From: Volvox africanus
Taxonomy: Eukaryota; Chlorophyta; Chlorophyceae; Chlamydomonadales; Volvocaceae
Reading direction: 5' to 3'
NCBI GenBank assembly: GCA_030268105.1
Contig: BSDZ01000024.1
Coordinates: 2,082,501-2,146,500, forward strand
DNA: 64,000 nucleotides
The notes below the pieces were generated by a model, which did not search any database, was not told where the DNA came from, and saw nothing but the letters and a program-made list of their open reading frames with translations. Below, piece by piece: positions 41,777-58,606 of this stretch (position 1 is its first letter; each line of letters opens with the position of its first letter). The position numbers and the translations under genes were made by a program.

Positions 41777-44250
41777 GAGCCGTTGCCCGAGAATCTGAGT
41801 ATCTGAGGAACTGGGGACGGAGTGGGGGGAGGTTCCATTCCAGCAAGTTGCACGTGGAGGGTTCAGTCGGGGCGTCGAGATGAGTGATTGCGATGCAGCT
41901 GACCCTCGCTCTGGAAGGGAAAGGGATATTTGAGACCTGGGTGACAGGAAGGGAGGAAGGGACTTTGTGCTCCTCCCTCATCCAGACGATGTGCATCGTC
42001 ATCGTGCTCTGCCTAGGTACAGGGCTGTTTTTAAATGTTACGTCTTCGGACTTCAGTGGGTGAGAAGAGGCTGGATGGCATGAGTCAGTCAGTCAGGATG
42101 GAACCAGGGGCTGGTGGTGTTTGCGGGGAGTTCCTGAACTCGTTATGCGCTACTGATAGAAGGATACGGCTGCTGTGTAGTGTGCTCTGCTCAAGCACCA
42201 CTAGGAGTGCGTCGAAATGACCACCACAGCCGCGCAGCCTGCCTTGTTGAACCCTTCCTAGCTAGCGGATGCCCGTCTCACGAAGACTTCAGCTGCGAGG
42301 GCGGCGGAAGCACTGTTACCACCGCCGTACGGGGAAAGAAATCTTCATCTCATCTTATCTTATCTCACGCCTCCTCCATTCGAACCCTTTGCACCACCTC
42401 CACCCCTTCTCCGCGGAGGATGAGGTGACTTGTGTTGTTATGGGCATGCGCTCCAGTGCGCTGAGCATCAGCAGCTTGAGTATTATAAAGCATTCGTAAA
42501 TTGTTCCCTAAATTCGCCCCCAGTTCCCTCGCAGCATCCATCGTGTACTCTGCCGACTTTAAGTGACGACAACACTGACAACAAGGATACCGCTGTATAT
42601 ATACATATACATATATATACCTACAAGGAGTAAACCTTTACTAAGCTCTCAGGTACCGCAGAGAGAGACGTACATCGCTCTTTGCCAACTTCATGCCCCG
42701 CTTTCTTTCAGCACCAAGATTAGGGTATGGACGTCTAAAATCAATGGCTCCAGCCGATATCCCTGGCATGTTTATATACGGGTGCATCCACTCCGGTGGT
42801 CTTTGTCCAATTCCTGTGGCTCAAGCTGTTCGGAAACGCACAGAATTGCCAGCCACAAGTACCCCTTCCAGAGTCGGAGGGTTCAAATCAAGATGCCGCA
42901 GCAATTTCAGCTTAACGAAATCAAACTCTCGCTGTCATCACAGCGCAATCGCGTTCTGAAAGCCCCGCCATCAAGGACCACAACAAAAAAGACTTTCAAT
43001 TCTGCTGCCCGCCTAGCCACGTAGCAACCCCCAATCCCCTATTTGCCAACGATCAGCAAGGGGCTACTTACGCGGTAACGAAGCAACCCAATTCCATATA
43101 ACCCCCTGCTGCTTCTAATGCTACCAGCCTAGCTGGCAAGGAAGGGAGCACCACGTGAACGACCTCGTAAAGTGCCCGTTGGGATTGTCCTCTGTCACGC
43201 GATCAAAAGAGGACAGCACACAGCCATGCAATGGTCCAAGGACAACGTGGCCTGGACCCGGTCGCCACCACTCGCCTTGAAGGGTAAGAACTGCGGCAGC
43301 AGCACCCTAAGGACAAGGCCAGCCACCGGAGCACCCACGTGATCCCCCCTCCGGCACAGGAGAGATATCATCAAGGACCTTCCACATCACCTCATCGGCT
43401 AACTCGAAGGCCGCCTCGTTCATGCCCTATCCGCATCTCTGGCGAGAGGCTATTGCGTACCTGGACAGGCGGGCAATCCTCAAGGCACTTGAATGCAACA
43501 CCCTCTATGCAAGCGGAAGAACCATTAAATCAAAACACAGATTGATCGCGGAGCCGTGACACGCCGTCTTGCAGCAACTGTCACCGCACAGATCCCACTT
43601 GTTTGGGTGCCCTGAGAACCAGACCGGCGCGAACCCTTTTAGTTAAGGCAAGCACGCATGACGATCACGTGCAGGCGGGTTGCGGGGCATCGAGGGTGCT
43701 GACGGGAGGCCGCATGCGTTTGCGTGTCCATGTGTACGTATGCGCAGAACGATGGAGGAAAACGTCACGTCTTCAGCAGCGACGGTAGAAGACTGCAATC
43801 CGGCAGCGGCAGCGGCGGTATCAGCATCAGCATCAGCATCAGCGCAAGACACAGTCCGCTTCTTCAGCAGCCTCAACAGGAAACGCTCAAACCATACATA
43901 CATACATACATGAGCATCCTCATCATAGGAAAGGCCAATTTCGTAATGTTTCAAGTCTCCCTCAAGTCTTCCCTATCATCGCAATCCTCACGGCGTCCAG
44001 TGACACCCGAGAAGTCGCACGAAGATCCAAACTCATACATTCCGCATTGGCATGTGGCACTTGGCCGAAACTCCAAATCCGCAAATTAAAACTACAGGAC
44101 ATGCCATGCGTCCTTCCACCGTATTCGTCCGTCCGTCTATCTGATCATTCTTCGTTCAGAATGCTACACGTGCATCCCGACCCCCCCCCTCATGCTCTCG
44201 TTGCAGACACGATCCCATGCGTCCCAATGGTATGTCCGCTAAGGGTCACG
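41777..44250. other. Convergent spacer after RPAC1
   Basis: 2.5 kb between the RPAC1 stop and the stop of the minus-strand gene. It includes an ATAT/ATAC-rich patch at 42594-42625 and a CAGCGG/ATCAGC patch near 43803-43850. I found no gene; the frames present lack splice or family support, and no TGTAA was seen close behind RPAC1. Confidence 0.55.
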
Positions 44251-47200
44251 TCACGCCCCAACCTGCCCCAACCGACTGCGTGCCGCTGCACCGAAGACCC
44301 CAGCCCCGGAGGGGTCATACCCTGACCCGGGCGCCATCGATCCCGCTGCCACTTGCCCCCGACCCGCGCCGTTGTAACTGAAGCGAGCCTCAGTAGCCAC
44401 GACTTTCGTCAGCGCACTGTCACTATCGTAGTCACGTTGTGTGGGCATCACCGGCAGTGAAGACCGCGCCACCTCCTGTTGAAATTGCTGGTGCTGCGCC
44501 GCACCAAACCGGCTGCGACCGATCGTGTTCAAAATGCTGCTGCCACTAGTACCCATGTCCGACCCCCGCGCTGTACCACCTCCTCCTCCTCCGCCGCTGC
44601 CGCTGCCGCTGCCGCTGCCGCCGCCGCTGCCGGGCCGGAGAATTGGCAGCACGAAGGCGTTGTCCCCGGGAACTGACATACGAGCCGGGGGATACGTTGC
44701 GAAGCCGACCGGGACGCGGTTCTGCCCTTGTGTCCCAACCTGACCCGCAACCGATACTGTGGGAATAGTGTCGCTGGGCGGCGCGGAGAGAGAAGTGGGG
44801 ATCGACGCGCAGACGCCGTCGCTGCCAGCAGTTGACCGCCGAGGGCGCCGCATCGGTGAGGGCGCCGCAACCTGGCTAGGGCCGCTGAAGGCCGACAGCG
44901 CTGATGCGGCCGTGTCACATCCACCCGAACCCTGGCCCGCCGGCCCGCCCCGACCACCCACGACAGCCAACGGCGCGCTGGCCATACCTCCCCCGTCTTG
45001 CGCACCTGACTGGCCCAACATCGTCGCGCCCATGCGCGCAAAGCGGCTCACAGCAACAGGTGCCGACATAACCACCGGCTGTGAGCTCCCCATGAGAGCC
45101 TGCGGCCCGGTGACTGTGGGCCGTGTGGCTGGCAACGGGAGAGACAGAACTCGGCCTGCGAGGTCTGTGACCCCATCTGCCATTTCGCCCAACCCCATAG
45201 ACGTGAAGTCGCTCTGCACAGCGCGTATGGAGCGCTTGTGCAGCGGCGCATGGCCCCGTCCGCCGCCATCGTCTTGTCGCGGAGGCGGTGTGCGGGGGGC
45301 CGGCTGCGGACGGCTACCCGCCCACTGTTGCGGCTCCTGTGGGTGAGCACCAGTCGCCTCACCCCCTGGCGAAAAGCTGTTGAGCACTTCGTCCACGTCG
45401 AAGTCCGTCACGTCGGAGCAGCTCGGAAGCAGCGAAGGGTGCGGGGCCCCCTCCGGAGCAGCGGTGTCGACTGTCCGGCCCACGCCGCTTTTACCCTTAC
45501 GGACGTGTCTTTGGGGAGGTGGCTCCAGGTGCCTGATGAAGCTCTGACCATCCATAAGCTTTCGCTGTACGTGCCCCGAGTCGGCCGCTTCCCGACAGGG
45601 CGCCGCTGGCGGCGACGCGACTGCCACTGACTCCTGCTGCTGCTGCTGCCCTGTGGACGCGGTACCGATGGTGCCCGAAGAATCGGAGGGTTGACCTCCA
45701 CTAAGCAACGCCCAATTCCTGCCTACCACTTCCTGCCCTCGGCCGCCGCCGCCGCTACCGCTCTGTCGTTCTGATGCTCTGACAGCTGTTGCACCGCCAC
45801 CCTGGTCCCGGACGCACACTGCAGTAATCTCTTTTACCTGCTGCGTAGCCGCCTGCAGCTGCCCCGTCGGCACTACAGCCGGCTGGGGCTGGTTGCCGGT
45901 GAATGAGGGCTCAGCCGCAGCCCCCTGGCCTCGCAGCGCCCCTTGCCGCTGGTCCTCCTCGCAAATCTGGCTCTGTTCCTGCGCCGTCTGCCGCTTCTTC
46001 TGCAACGCCGCCAGCTGTTCGAGGCGGGACATGCCCTGCGCCGCCGCCGGTTCCACAGCCCCACCCCCACTGTCGTTCAGACTGCGTTTCGCCTGCCAGT
46101 ATTGCGACGACGCGGACGCGCCGCAGTTCACCTGCGATGCGGGAGGTGGAGCCGGACGACACCCGCGGACAGCTGGCGCCGCCCCACCGCCCTGCGGGTC
46201 AAGGTTAGCACCAGGCCCCGATCCCGGACCCGGCACTGGCCCGAGGCCTGGACTTAAGCCTGTGCCAGTTGCCCCTCCCGAGCCGGTGCCACCACTGCTG
46301 CCCCCTGCAGCTGCCCCTGCGACATTGCGGCGCATGTTGCCGCTGCTGCTCCCCCGGCTCGGCGGGCCCCCGGGCGGCTGCGGCATCATTCGGGGCGGCT
46401 GCGGCACCTGGGGACCCTGCTGGGGTGTCCGCTGAGCTGGAGAGGATGTCGCAGCGGCGGCGGCGGCGTAGGCGCCCGCATCCACTGGCGAGGGTCCCCC
46501 ACGCACCTCGCTAATCCCTTGGCCTGCATGGGGTTTGAATGCCCCGCCACAACGATTACCATCTAGCGAACAACAGCAGCGCCTTGCGCCATTCTGGAAA
46601 AACCCGCTTGCATGCCCGTGAACGTGAGCTGCGAGCTGACAAGGGACGTGTGCACACGACCGACCATCTAGCGCTACAAGTTGCAAGCCGCACCTGTTCC
46701 GGCAGCCCCTTTAGCCGGGGGAGGAGGAGGGGGGAGGGGGCCCGCATTCTTGGCGACCAATGCTGCTGCTTTGGTGCGGTCCTCCTGCTTCTTCTGGTGA
46801 CGCAGCTGGCGAATCCGCTCCTCCTCCGGGTCCCACTCGTCGTCCCCGTCATCCGTTGCGCTTGAGCGAGTGCGCCGCATACGACCCTGCACGCGGAGTT
46901 AACGATCCACACAGAAAACTGCATGGAAGACGCGATTGCAACTCTTCACTGCGTGTCCCTCATCACGGGACATTGATCAGCGATGGCCCCGGAACACAAT
47001 AAAACTGCAAAGCCTGCCTCATCGGCTCATCGCAGTTAAGTAACAGGGCATTAGGTAGCGGCCGCTGCATGACTGACCTTACGCGACCCCGTTGCCAAGG
47101 CTCGCACTGCCGCTCCCTCGTACATGCTGTAGTCATCACCTACAGGTGCCTTCTTCCGGCGACTGAATGCATTGACGTAATCCTCCCGCTCGTCCTCGCT

Positions 47201-47416
47201 GGTCGAGTCGTCATCGTAAATGAAGCCGTCAAGGTCCTCGTCGCCACTATCCACATCATAATCGTCGCGCTTGCCGTTACGGGGGATCCTCTCTGAGCCA
47301 ACCTGACTGCCTCCCTGGCTCCCCGCCAGGCTAGTTGCACGGCTTCCCTTGTTACTCTTGGCGCAAGGCTGACCTGGACCATTGTTGAGGGAAGCCCGCT
47401 GGAGCACTTTGTCCAT
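44251..47416 (-). CDS. Unrecognised low-complexity protein, 5' end uncertain
   Basis: Minus-strand gene with three exons supported by GT-AG ends and phase: 47416-47078, 46886-46694 and 46523-44251, giving 934 residues from the ATG at 47416. Exon 1 encodes an acidic segment (DVDSGDEDLDGFIYDDD). Exon 2 encodes DDEWDPEEERIRQLRHQKKQ and a Pro run. Exon 3 is one long frame rich in Gly, Pro, Gln, Ala and Ser with a short basic, probably helical piece (MSRLEQLAALQKKRQTAQEQ). No catalytic domain, membrane segment or known family was recognised; a disordered nuclear or RNA-associated protein is a guess only. A further upstream exon ending at 47549 (reading HVVIQATDPK before a GTGAGT donor) can join in phase through an acceptor before GGFMDKVLQR, so the N-terminus may be longer. 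The downstream end is the first in-frame stop. Confidence 0.55.
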
Positions 47417-47669
47417 GAATCCGCCCCGCTGTGTTTTCTACGCGGCGCCGGGCAGGAGGTCAGGAGGTCAGGAGGTCAAGAGGCCTAAGAGGAGAGCTGC
47501 CCGTGCTCCGCCCACGCCTGCATTCGCAACCAATCCGTTCGCACTCACCTTCGGGTCCGTTGCCTGTATGACGACATGTCTGGTTTGTTTAGGTGATGGA
47601 TACTCAGAACTTGCGCTCACCTGCGACAGGTGGAAGTGGTTTGCATCAGTGACATTGCTTCCTTAGGAC

Positions 47670-49860
47670 CAAGCGTTCGCTTAAACCTTCACTCCTGAAA
47701 CATCCTCACATTTATTAAAGGCAGGTATATATGTCACATGATGTGCTCTCAACACCCATGGCGAGCCTTTGGAAACCCGGCCTTCAGGTAGCCTACCCGA
47801 CTCCCTGGTTCGGTGCAGCTGTATCCTCCTGAGCCTCCATTAACTCCAAGGTTTTTTTCTGAATTTGTAACTGAGCTCACGCTGTTCCCGGGCCGCCCAG
47901 CCAAAGACGTAGACGCAGCTCCCGTGGAGGCTCCAGTTCCCATTGCTTCCGAATATAGGACTCAATAGTGACCCTTTTGAATCTTCCTCCACAAGTTGTG
48001 GATGGTAAGGTAAAAGGGCTCGTTGCCTGGGGCCCAACTTAAAAGCCGCGGGCCGGAGGCTCGCAGCCTGTCAACAAGACATCTAGAGCATTTTTAAGTC
48101 GCCTAAGGTAAAGTGCTCAATAGGGAGTTAATATTCTTTGCAATTACATCATCGGTCACAAGTGACTGTGTGCTATTCCTCCTTTAGCCGAATGGGTTTC
48201 CATGTGAAAGGTTATGGATAGAACTGAAAATGAGATATTTAATGATGTACCCTATTTATGATGTGGCGACGGCCACATCATCTTCGTACAAAGTTGATAG
48301 GCAGAAGAGAGAGTCGAAACTGAGTCGAAGCGCGGTAAGTCCAGCACATGTTTTGAGAAAATTTTGGTAGTGTACCTCAATTACAAATTTCTGTGCACAC
48401 ACGATGTGCACTGAAGAGGGGTGCATTGGACAAGAAAGAGAGCTAATGATTAGAAGCATGAGACAATCCACTTCATGTATTGCGTATTGAGTAAGAATTC
48501 CTGTTCTATGCTCCATACTTATGACAACTTGCAAGCAAGAATGTCGATACATGTACGGAATCTTGCTTCGACAAGAAGAAGACAACATTTAAAGTACGAC
48601 CATTTGATTGTATTTGCCTGCTTATCACTTACAAATATGTAAATTAGGTATTGCGGGGTGTTACTCAATGGTGTATACACTTTTAGGTAACGTGTTAGTT
48701 GCAAAATGGTTGCAACCGATGCAGCTATAATGCAACACATTCATAAGTTATAATGCTTACCACATATACGGAATCCATAGGTTCATGACCAGAATAGTTC
48801 AGCTTATATGACGTCTACCCTCAATGCGAATTGGCGACGGGATGAACCATGAAACACGGTTCGTACGAACGAACAGTTTATTACTGGATAGATAATTTTC
48901 TCCGTACAAGGAGGCACAGTAAAATACAAGAGGCGCTTTCTATTTCGTCCTTGAAAAGCCAATGTTAGGTGATTTGCAACGAAGCCAGTGGCGAGCGAGC
49001 TTTTGTCTTGGAGTTCGGCGCCTCCCGTTGGAAAACATTTAGCGCCTAAGTAGGAATTGTTCATCGTAGATCCATTACATGTCTAACCAAGTAGCGAAGC
49101 CAAATGCCGGAAGGTAAAGGTGTTCCCGCTGGAGTTTACCGCTGCGACGACAGCCCTTGATGCAAAGCCCGATGTTCAATGTTTGCTCGAAACAGTCATC
49201 TTGATGACGATTGGGCTACGCTGCGGTTTGTTTGTGAACGTGTTTGTGTAAGCGAAAAGCTGGTGCAAATCGTTGGCCCCGGCGCCAAGGTGCGTTGAAG
49301 CGCTGCCGAGGCAGGGGTCATGAACCCTTGCGTTGAAGTGTCGATGCCGGATGCCAGATCTGTTAAATACGGCGGGAACAAGGATTATCGGGGTGAGGAT
49401 AAACTGTCTGGGTCCTCGTGGAATTGGAGCCTGTGAGGGCCTGTGTGGGAGCCACAGTCGCGGAACCTGGCCTTCTTGCATACCTTGCGAGGGAGGACAT
49501 TAGTCTTGCGTTGATTGTGCGATCTGATTTTGGCCATGCCTTCACCGTGCTGACACACGATTACACCCCAGGACGCGATCCCGGGGAACTGCGTCACCGT
49601 CTGCGGCATTTCTGGTGCGTACCGTGACCCATTCAGCGCCTTTTACGTTAGCATGACATTGCGCACGCTGTCCAGGAATGTGTTTGCCATGTGTTAATCG
49701 CAAAGTTCCTGAGCTTCAGTGCAGGGGAGCCCTCCTTGCTTCACTGATCTAATGTATGACGTCTTGAAGTCCAGCCTTGGCGGCGCTAACGTAACGCGCT
49801 GAAGCACATAACCTGCCAGCAGAAAGCCCCTTTATGGTGTTTTTATTGCATGGCGCAACA
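47670..49860. other. Stretch without a supported gene
   Basis: About 2.2 kb. A minus-strand frame beginning MGTGASTGAAS (47943-47802, with a GTAGGC donor) could be a 5' exon of the low-complexity gene, but I could not connect it. The rest (48050-49150) is AT-rich with no convincing frame. A plus-strand frame at 49418-49627 (containing SDFGHAFTVLTHDYTPGRD) might belong to the Cys-rich exon downstream but does not join in phase. Confidence 0.4.
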
Positions 49861-49954
49861 TAGTGCAGTTTGCACACTTTAATTATTTTTTTGCACGCCG
49901 AAGTGAACGGTGTTCGACCCGTAATACCGATTCATGGTCATATCTTCATCTTAG

Positions 49955-50142
49955 GATTGCCTCCCGAGCAGAACATTAGCCCGGTTTTCCGTATCGCAGC
50001 TGTTGATGCTTGCACGGAGGCTTGCCAACGCGCTGTGTGCGTGACGCCATCGACTGTGCCCGCCTGGAACGAAGCCTGCACAAAACGTTGCACGGCGGAA
50101 TGCATCCGAACCAAACAGCGACCTGGGGCGCCAACCCTGTGA
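49955..50142 (+). CDS. Possible terminal exon of a small Cys-rich protein
   Basis: After an acceptor at 49953-49954 a plus-strand frame runs to TGA at 50140-50142. It has regularly spaced cysteines (ACTEACQRAVC and ACTKRCTAEC). Small Cys-rich tails of this kind occur in plant and algal organelle proteins, but I cannot name a family. The upstream exons are unresolved, so treat this as a partial hypothetical gene. Confidence 0.3.
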
Positions 50143-50839
50143 GCCACAGTGCAGCTCGCGTGGAACATCGGTACGGATGCTGGGGCGTACAGGACGAACA
50201 CGGCGCTGCAAAGACACGTGTATGCAGGCGTGTAAGCAGGCGGGGGCTGTCGCATTTCTGTAATTGTCTTCCATGCCGGACCTACCCTTGAGGGTCCAGT
50301 GCTTGGCGCAGATAGCAAGTGCGGTGAATGTATTTTGTAGCCCGAGCGCGATGTAGGGCTGGACTGGTCCAGGGCATAACTGAGGCCTCGTCAGGATGGT
50401 TGTTTTCGTTAGCCACCGATAATAAGCACGGGCACGGGCATAACCTGATGACAATCACAATGTTACTGGAGTTATTGAATAGTTCATCAGTCTTGTACAA
50501 AACAAAGATACGGTTACACTGCTAGCTTTACATGATGTAACGAAGTAGGGTTTACACATGGAGTTTCATCGGCGGCTCCCCTGGTGGCGAACCGCGTACG
50601 TAGAGGTAGTGCAGTGCTCCCATCTTGAGACAAAGTACAGGTCGGCTAACGTGAAATGTGGATTATTCGCAACACGACATAACACCACTTAATGGTCAAG
50701 GGAGCACTCAGTGTCCTGCCTGTTGAAGGCCCGCATTTCAGTCGGTTACTATTACGAAGCAGTACTGGCGCAGAACATCATTACATGGGAAAGCAGATAT
50801 AGCCCCGGGCAAACGCGCGCCATGGCTTGTCTCTGGCCA
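50143..50839. other. Convergent 3' spacer
   Basis: Holds the presumed 3' UTR of the minus-strand synthetase and of the possible Cys-rich gene. TGTAA signals are present on both strands, but no gene is seen. Confidence 0.55.
50528..50540. terminator. Near-palindromic poly(A) signals for both strands
   Basis: TTACATGATGTAA reads as TGTAA on the plus strand (50536-50540) and as TGTAA on the minus strand (50532-50528). Another minus-strand TGTAA lies much nearer the synthetase stop, at 50785-50781, and may be the one used. Confidence 0.35.
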
Positions 50840-54998
<4,159 letters not shown>

Positions 54999-56389
54999 TC
55001 CTCCCTTTCGCGAGTTATATACTGCAGGTGGATGTTTCAAGAAAAGCAGCAAGAGTAGTATTAGGTTGACAGTTTTCATGTTAGATCTATACGTACGGCA
55101 GTGTTGCATTAACGGATTGACGGTTTCCTTGAACTCCTACCAAGAAACGCTTCTTGACGTATTAATCAATAGCGTAAATTATGGCCCTTTATTTGACATG
55201 TTTGGATGATGACATTATCCAGGTTACTCACTAGGCACCGCAGGCAGGCAGGCACATTTAAAGCGGAGCCATGACGATGCTCGTTACAACGGCCAGAATC
55301 GGTGCAAGGGAAACAAATTCATTGGTAATTCTTAATTAAGGGCTGTAGGGCATTGTTTACGGGTATTTCTAGCCGTGGCACTGGCCATGTGCGGCAACAG
55401 CATTTAATTATTGTCAGGCTGTCTTTGTAAAACAAAATGAAATAAGGCTCCTGCTTTTTCGCGAATCCACCCCTGGCACCCGTCTTCATGCTGCTGAGGT
55501 TGCGGCTGACCGGGGTCACGGCAACACCTAGGACCACTTTGCAACAACATATTCCAAGGGCCAGAGGTGTAATACACTTGCACACGTACCCCGATCGACT
55601 TCTCCCCCGTTAAGCTTCTGCAGGCAGTTGTGGACTATGTCCTCACCAATCTGTGTCGTTGGCGTCCGTGCCGTTCCTTGCTGGATGTTGCCACTTTTTG
55701 CCGTTGGCCTGAATTGACACCCCAGCCATCAATCACCGAGGGTCACTGCATGTGGCCACAGTTGATGCCCAGAGAGGAGTCATCGGGCTCGTTCCCAGGG
55801 GTCATGACCCCTGCTCATACCTACCCTTACATTTTGCCCTCCTTTCAACTGCGCCTAGAATATGAATTACCCCACACCACCAATTCACAACGATTGTTAC
55901 AGATCTTAGTTATTCAGATCGTAGTACGAGCCAGGTACAATTGCACATTAGCATGACTATTCCGTTGAATCCTGTTGCCTTACGTGTGCCATGAGCGAGC
56001 ATTCCAGTCTGTGCGCAAGTCTTCTGCACCAATCTGCCTGTATTGACCGTGCATCGCCAAGTCGGTCTGGCCAAGGATCTATTTCTTGGCAACATGCATC
56101 AGTAAAGCAGCTAATATGTGTGCAATTGCGATTGTGCAGCAGCTCATACAACAACGCCTTCGTTCAGGCTCCATTTAAAGATGCATAGGCGATATATCTT
56201 ATAGTGGCTTATGAATAAACTAGACGACCCCCAGCCGTTGGTTTGTGGCCCAGTTTACTGATGCAATCAGCTGCTACACATACAACATCATTCACATCCA
56301 TAATTCTAAAGATGGCAGCTGCTATTCCATGGCGTTCCTCCCAAAGAACTCTGAGGCTGATGTGTACCAGGTTGTGGTGAAGGTCCTCA
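54999..56389. other. Spacer between synthetase 5' end and next gene
   Basis: 1.4 kb, mostly AT-rich at 54999-55450. It should contain the synthetase promoter and the 3' UTR of the gene at 56390; a minus-strand TGTAA lies at 55901-55897. No supported gene. A plus-strand frame overlapping the next gene's last exon (56245-56604) lacks splice or family support. Confidence 0.5.
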
Positions 56390-58509
56390 CTACGGCGCAA
56401 ACTCCGCTTCAAAATTACACACGCCTTGGGTACCCTCCGCGACAACCGCCATCCGTAGGATTTCATAGAGCATGGACAGACCATGTTTGGACTGCAAGGT
56501 GGATACGAAAGGAAAGAATGGAAGCGGCATTAGTCCAATTCCCAACGGCCACAGCTTGCACTCACCACGATGAGCGCATACGGCGTACAGAAGTTCAGTA
56601 CTGAAACGACCCGAGGGACACAGTATGCCCGCACTCAGAAACAACACAACAAGAACTGATGGCCTACGGCCGCAGCCCGCGGACGGAGGGGCTCACAGAG
56701 GCGGGGGGGGGGCAAATATGTGCTTACCTCGTACTCAGTAACAATATAATGTGATACATCATCGTTGGTCATGGCCAATGCCCATTCGCGAATGGGCTTC
56801 ACCTTCAAGAGCCCTTCATTAGTCACAGGCAGCGGCGGGGGCATAGCTCCGGGCTTTGCAACTTCATGTATAGCGGCAATATCCTCTTTGTATCTTGCGA
56901 CCATGGTCATGAAGTCCGAGAGGTGCAGCTCATCTGCAACCAATTGTAACCATTGTGGCGGTTGAATTGGTTTATCCACATGCATGGAAAAATGTTCGCA
57001 ATCTCAGAAAGGCATGAACAGAACTCCCCTTCAACGCGGTTCCATAGATAAAATCGCCGACACATGTGTCAGCAAGGTCATAATGCAGTCATGCATTTCA
57101 GCCAACACTGCGGGCCAGAACTGGCTCACCTTTAGGCCCCACCCCCGCCTCCGCCGCAAGCACCCGCCAGTGCAATGGGCTCTTCGTCTGGAACGCGTAA
57201 AGCAGCAGAACTTTTGCCACAGAGCCAGGTTGAACTCCGAAATGTGAAGCAAGAGCCTGGGGACAAACACAAGAGGTCGGCGATAGTCAGCTGCAACGTC
57301 AGCAGGCATGTACCGTACGTGGTATATAACACGTGATATACATGACGACAGATGCTCTACACAAAATCGGTTTTCCGGGCCCACCTTTAAAGTCTGCGTC
57401 GGCGTCGAGTAGTGCTGGCGCCACACCTGCTGTGGATCCAAGGCTGGTGCGGAGCGTCCTTCACCTGGTAATTCGAGCCATATCGCCAGTTGAATGTTTA
57501 TCAATCACTTTGGGCTTCTTTACAAGACGTTACAGTGTGGCGGTGTTTAGTACTAGTGCTAGTGTTTAGTACTAATCAGTGACTACGGACGCTGCCCATT
57601 GTGCGTTCATTTAGTCAAACTCACCTGCCTGGCTGTTCCTGTAGGTGGTGGCTGGTAGTCCCTGGTCCACCAGCTGCAGGGGAAACCCAAGGCACGATCA
57701 CCAGGTAACCTATCAATAGAGACTAGCATCGTTGCAGACGGTTGAACGAAGGTTGTAGTAAACTACATACCTATGGTCTACACATTAATAGTAATCATGC
57801 ATGATACCTAAAAAGATTGCAATATGCAAAAGATCGCCGTACATCTTGGTAGGTGAAGCAATATTTAAGTCACCCTGGTCGAGTGCTTTGGCCAGACAAT
57901 AAGTATTACAATACAAATTGTTCGGAGATCAAGATTCCGCTGCCACAGACCTCATTAGATCTACCAGTTTGCTGCATTGTCATACCTGTGAGCCCTCTCC
58001 AAGCCAACTAAGTTGACGCTTCCACATAGGAAGCCTAGCATCGTTAAGACGACCGCTACAAAGGTCCTTACATGCTTAGTCACAAAACTCGACCATTCGT
58101 GTGCAAAATATTATTATCCAGACAACCCTGCCACATACGAAGGTCAACCTATCATAAAAACGGGTATAATAAGGGGATGGTCGGCAGCACCTGAACGCGG
58201 TTTACCACCACTTTGACGCTCCCTCTGGCTGCATCTTGTGCCAGCCGTCCGTCAACCAGCACCTGAAGGCGGGCCAGCGTGCCGAACAGCCATCATATAT
58301 GGGTTGCAACTAGACGGGAAGATGCACAGCTCAAGCCGTTGCCACCTCAGAACTCAGTGCTCCCTCACCTGATATCCCTGTAACGTGATTAAATGGGCCG
58401 CCGCAGCATCCCATGCCTCCAATAGGAACTCCTGAGCGCCCGGCCTGAAGGACAGTACGTTTGTGAAATGGCGGTCAGTGAGTGTCAAATAGCCAGGGGC
58501 GCAAAACAT
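56390..58509 (-). CDS. Unrecognised seven-exon gene
   Basis: Minus-strand exons 58509-58369, 58262-58206, 57673-57625, 57464-57385, 57256-57130, 56933-56728 and 56491-56390 all have GT-AG borders. They join in phase to 762 nt, 253 residues from an ATG at 58509. Recognisable pieces are LTDRHFTNVLSFRPGAQEFL, LVDGRLAQDAARGSVKVV, ALASHFGVQPGSVAKVLLLY, DELHLSDFMTMVARYKEDIA and SKHGLSMLYEILRMAVV, suggesting a soluble, mainly helical protein. No family recognised. The ATG directly follows an AG acceptor, so the true start may lie further upstream, perhaps through the exon at 59197-59087; that exon does not join in phase without another one between. Small exons, consistent phase and amino-acid quality make a real gene likely. 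The last exon is the least certain. Confidence 0.6.
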
Positions 58510-58606
58510 CTGCTTTGCCGCGGTAAGAATAAATAGACGCAGGATCACATGCTGATGAGTTTAAATTTACAACACTGTGCAACGGGATACAGCTCTCCTA
58601 AGGGAA

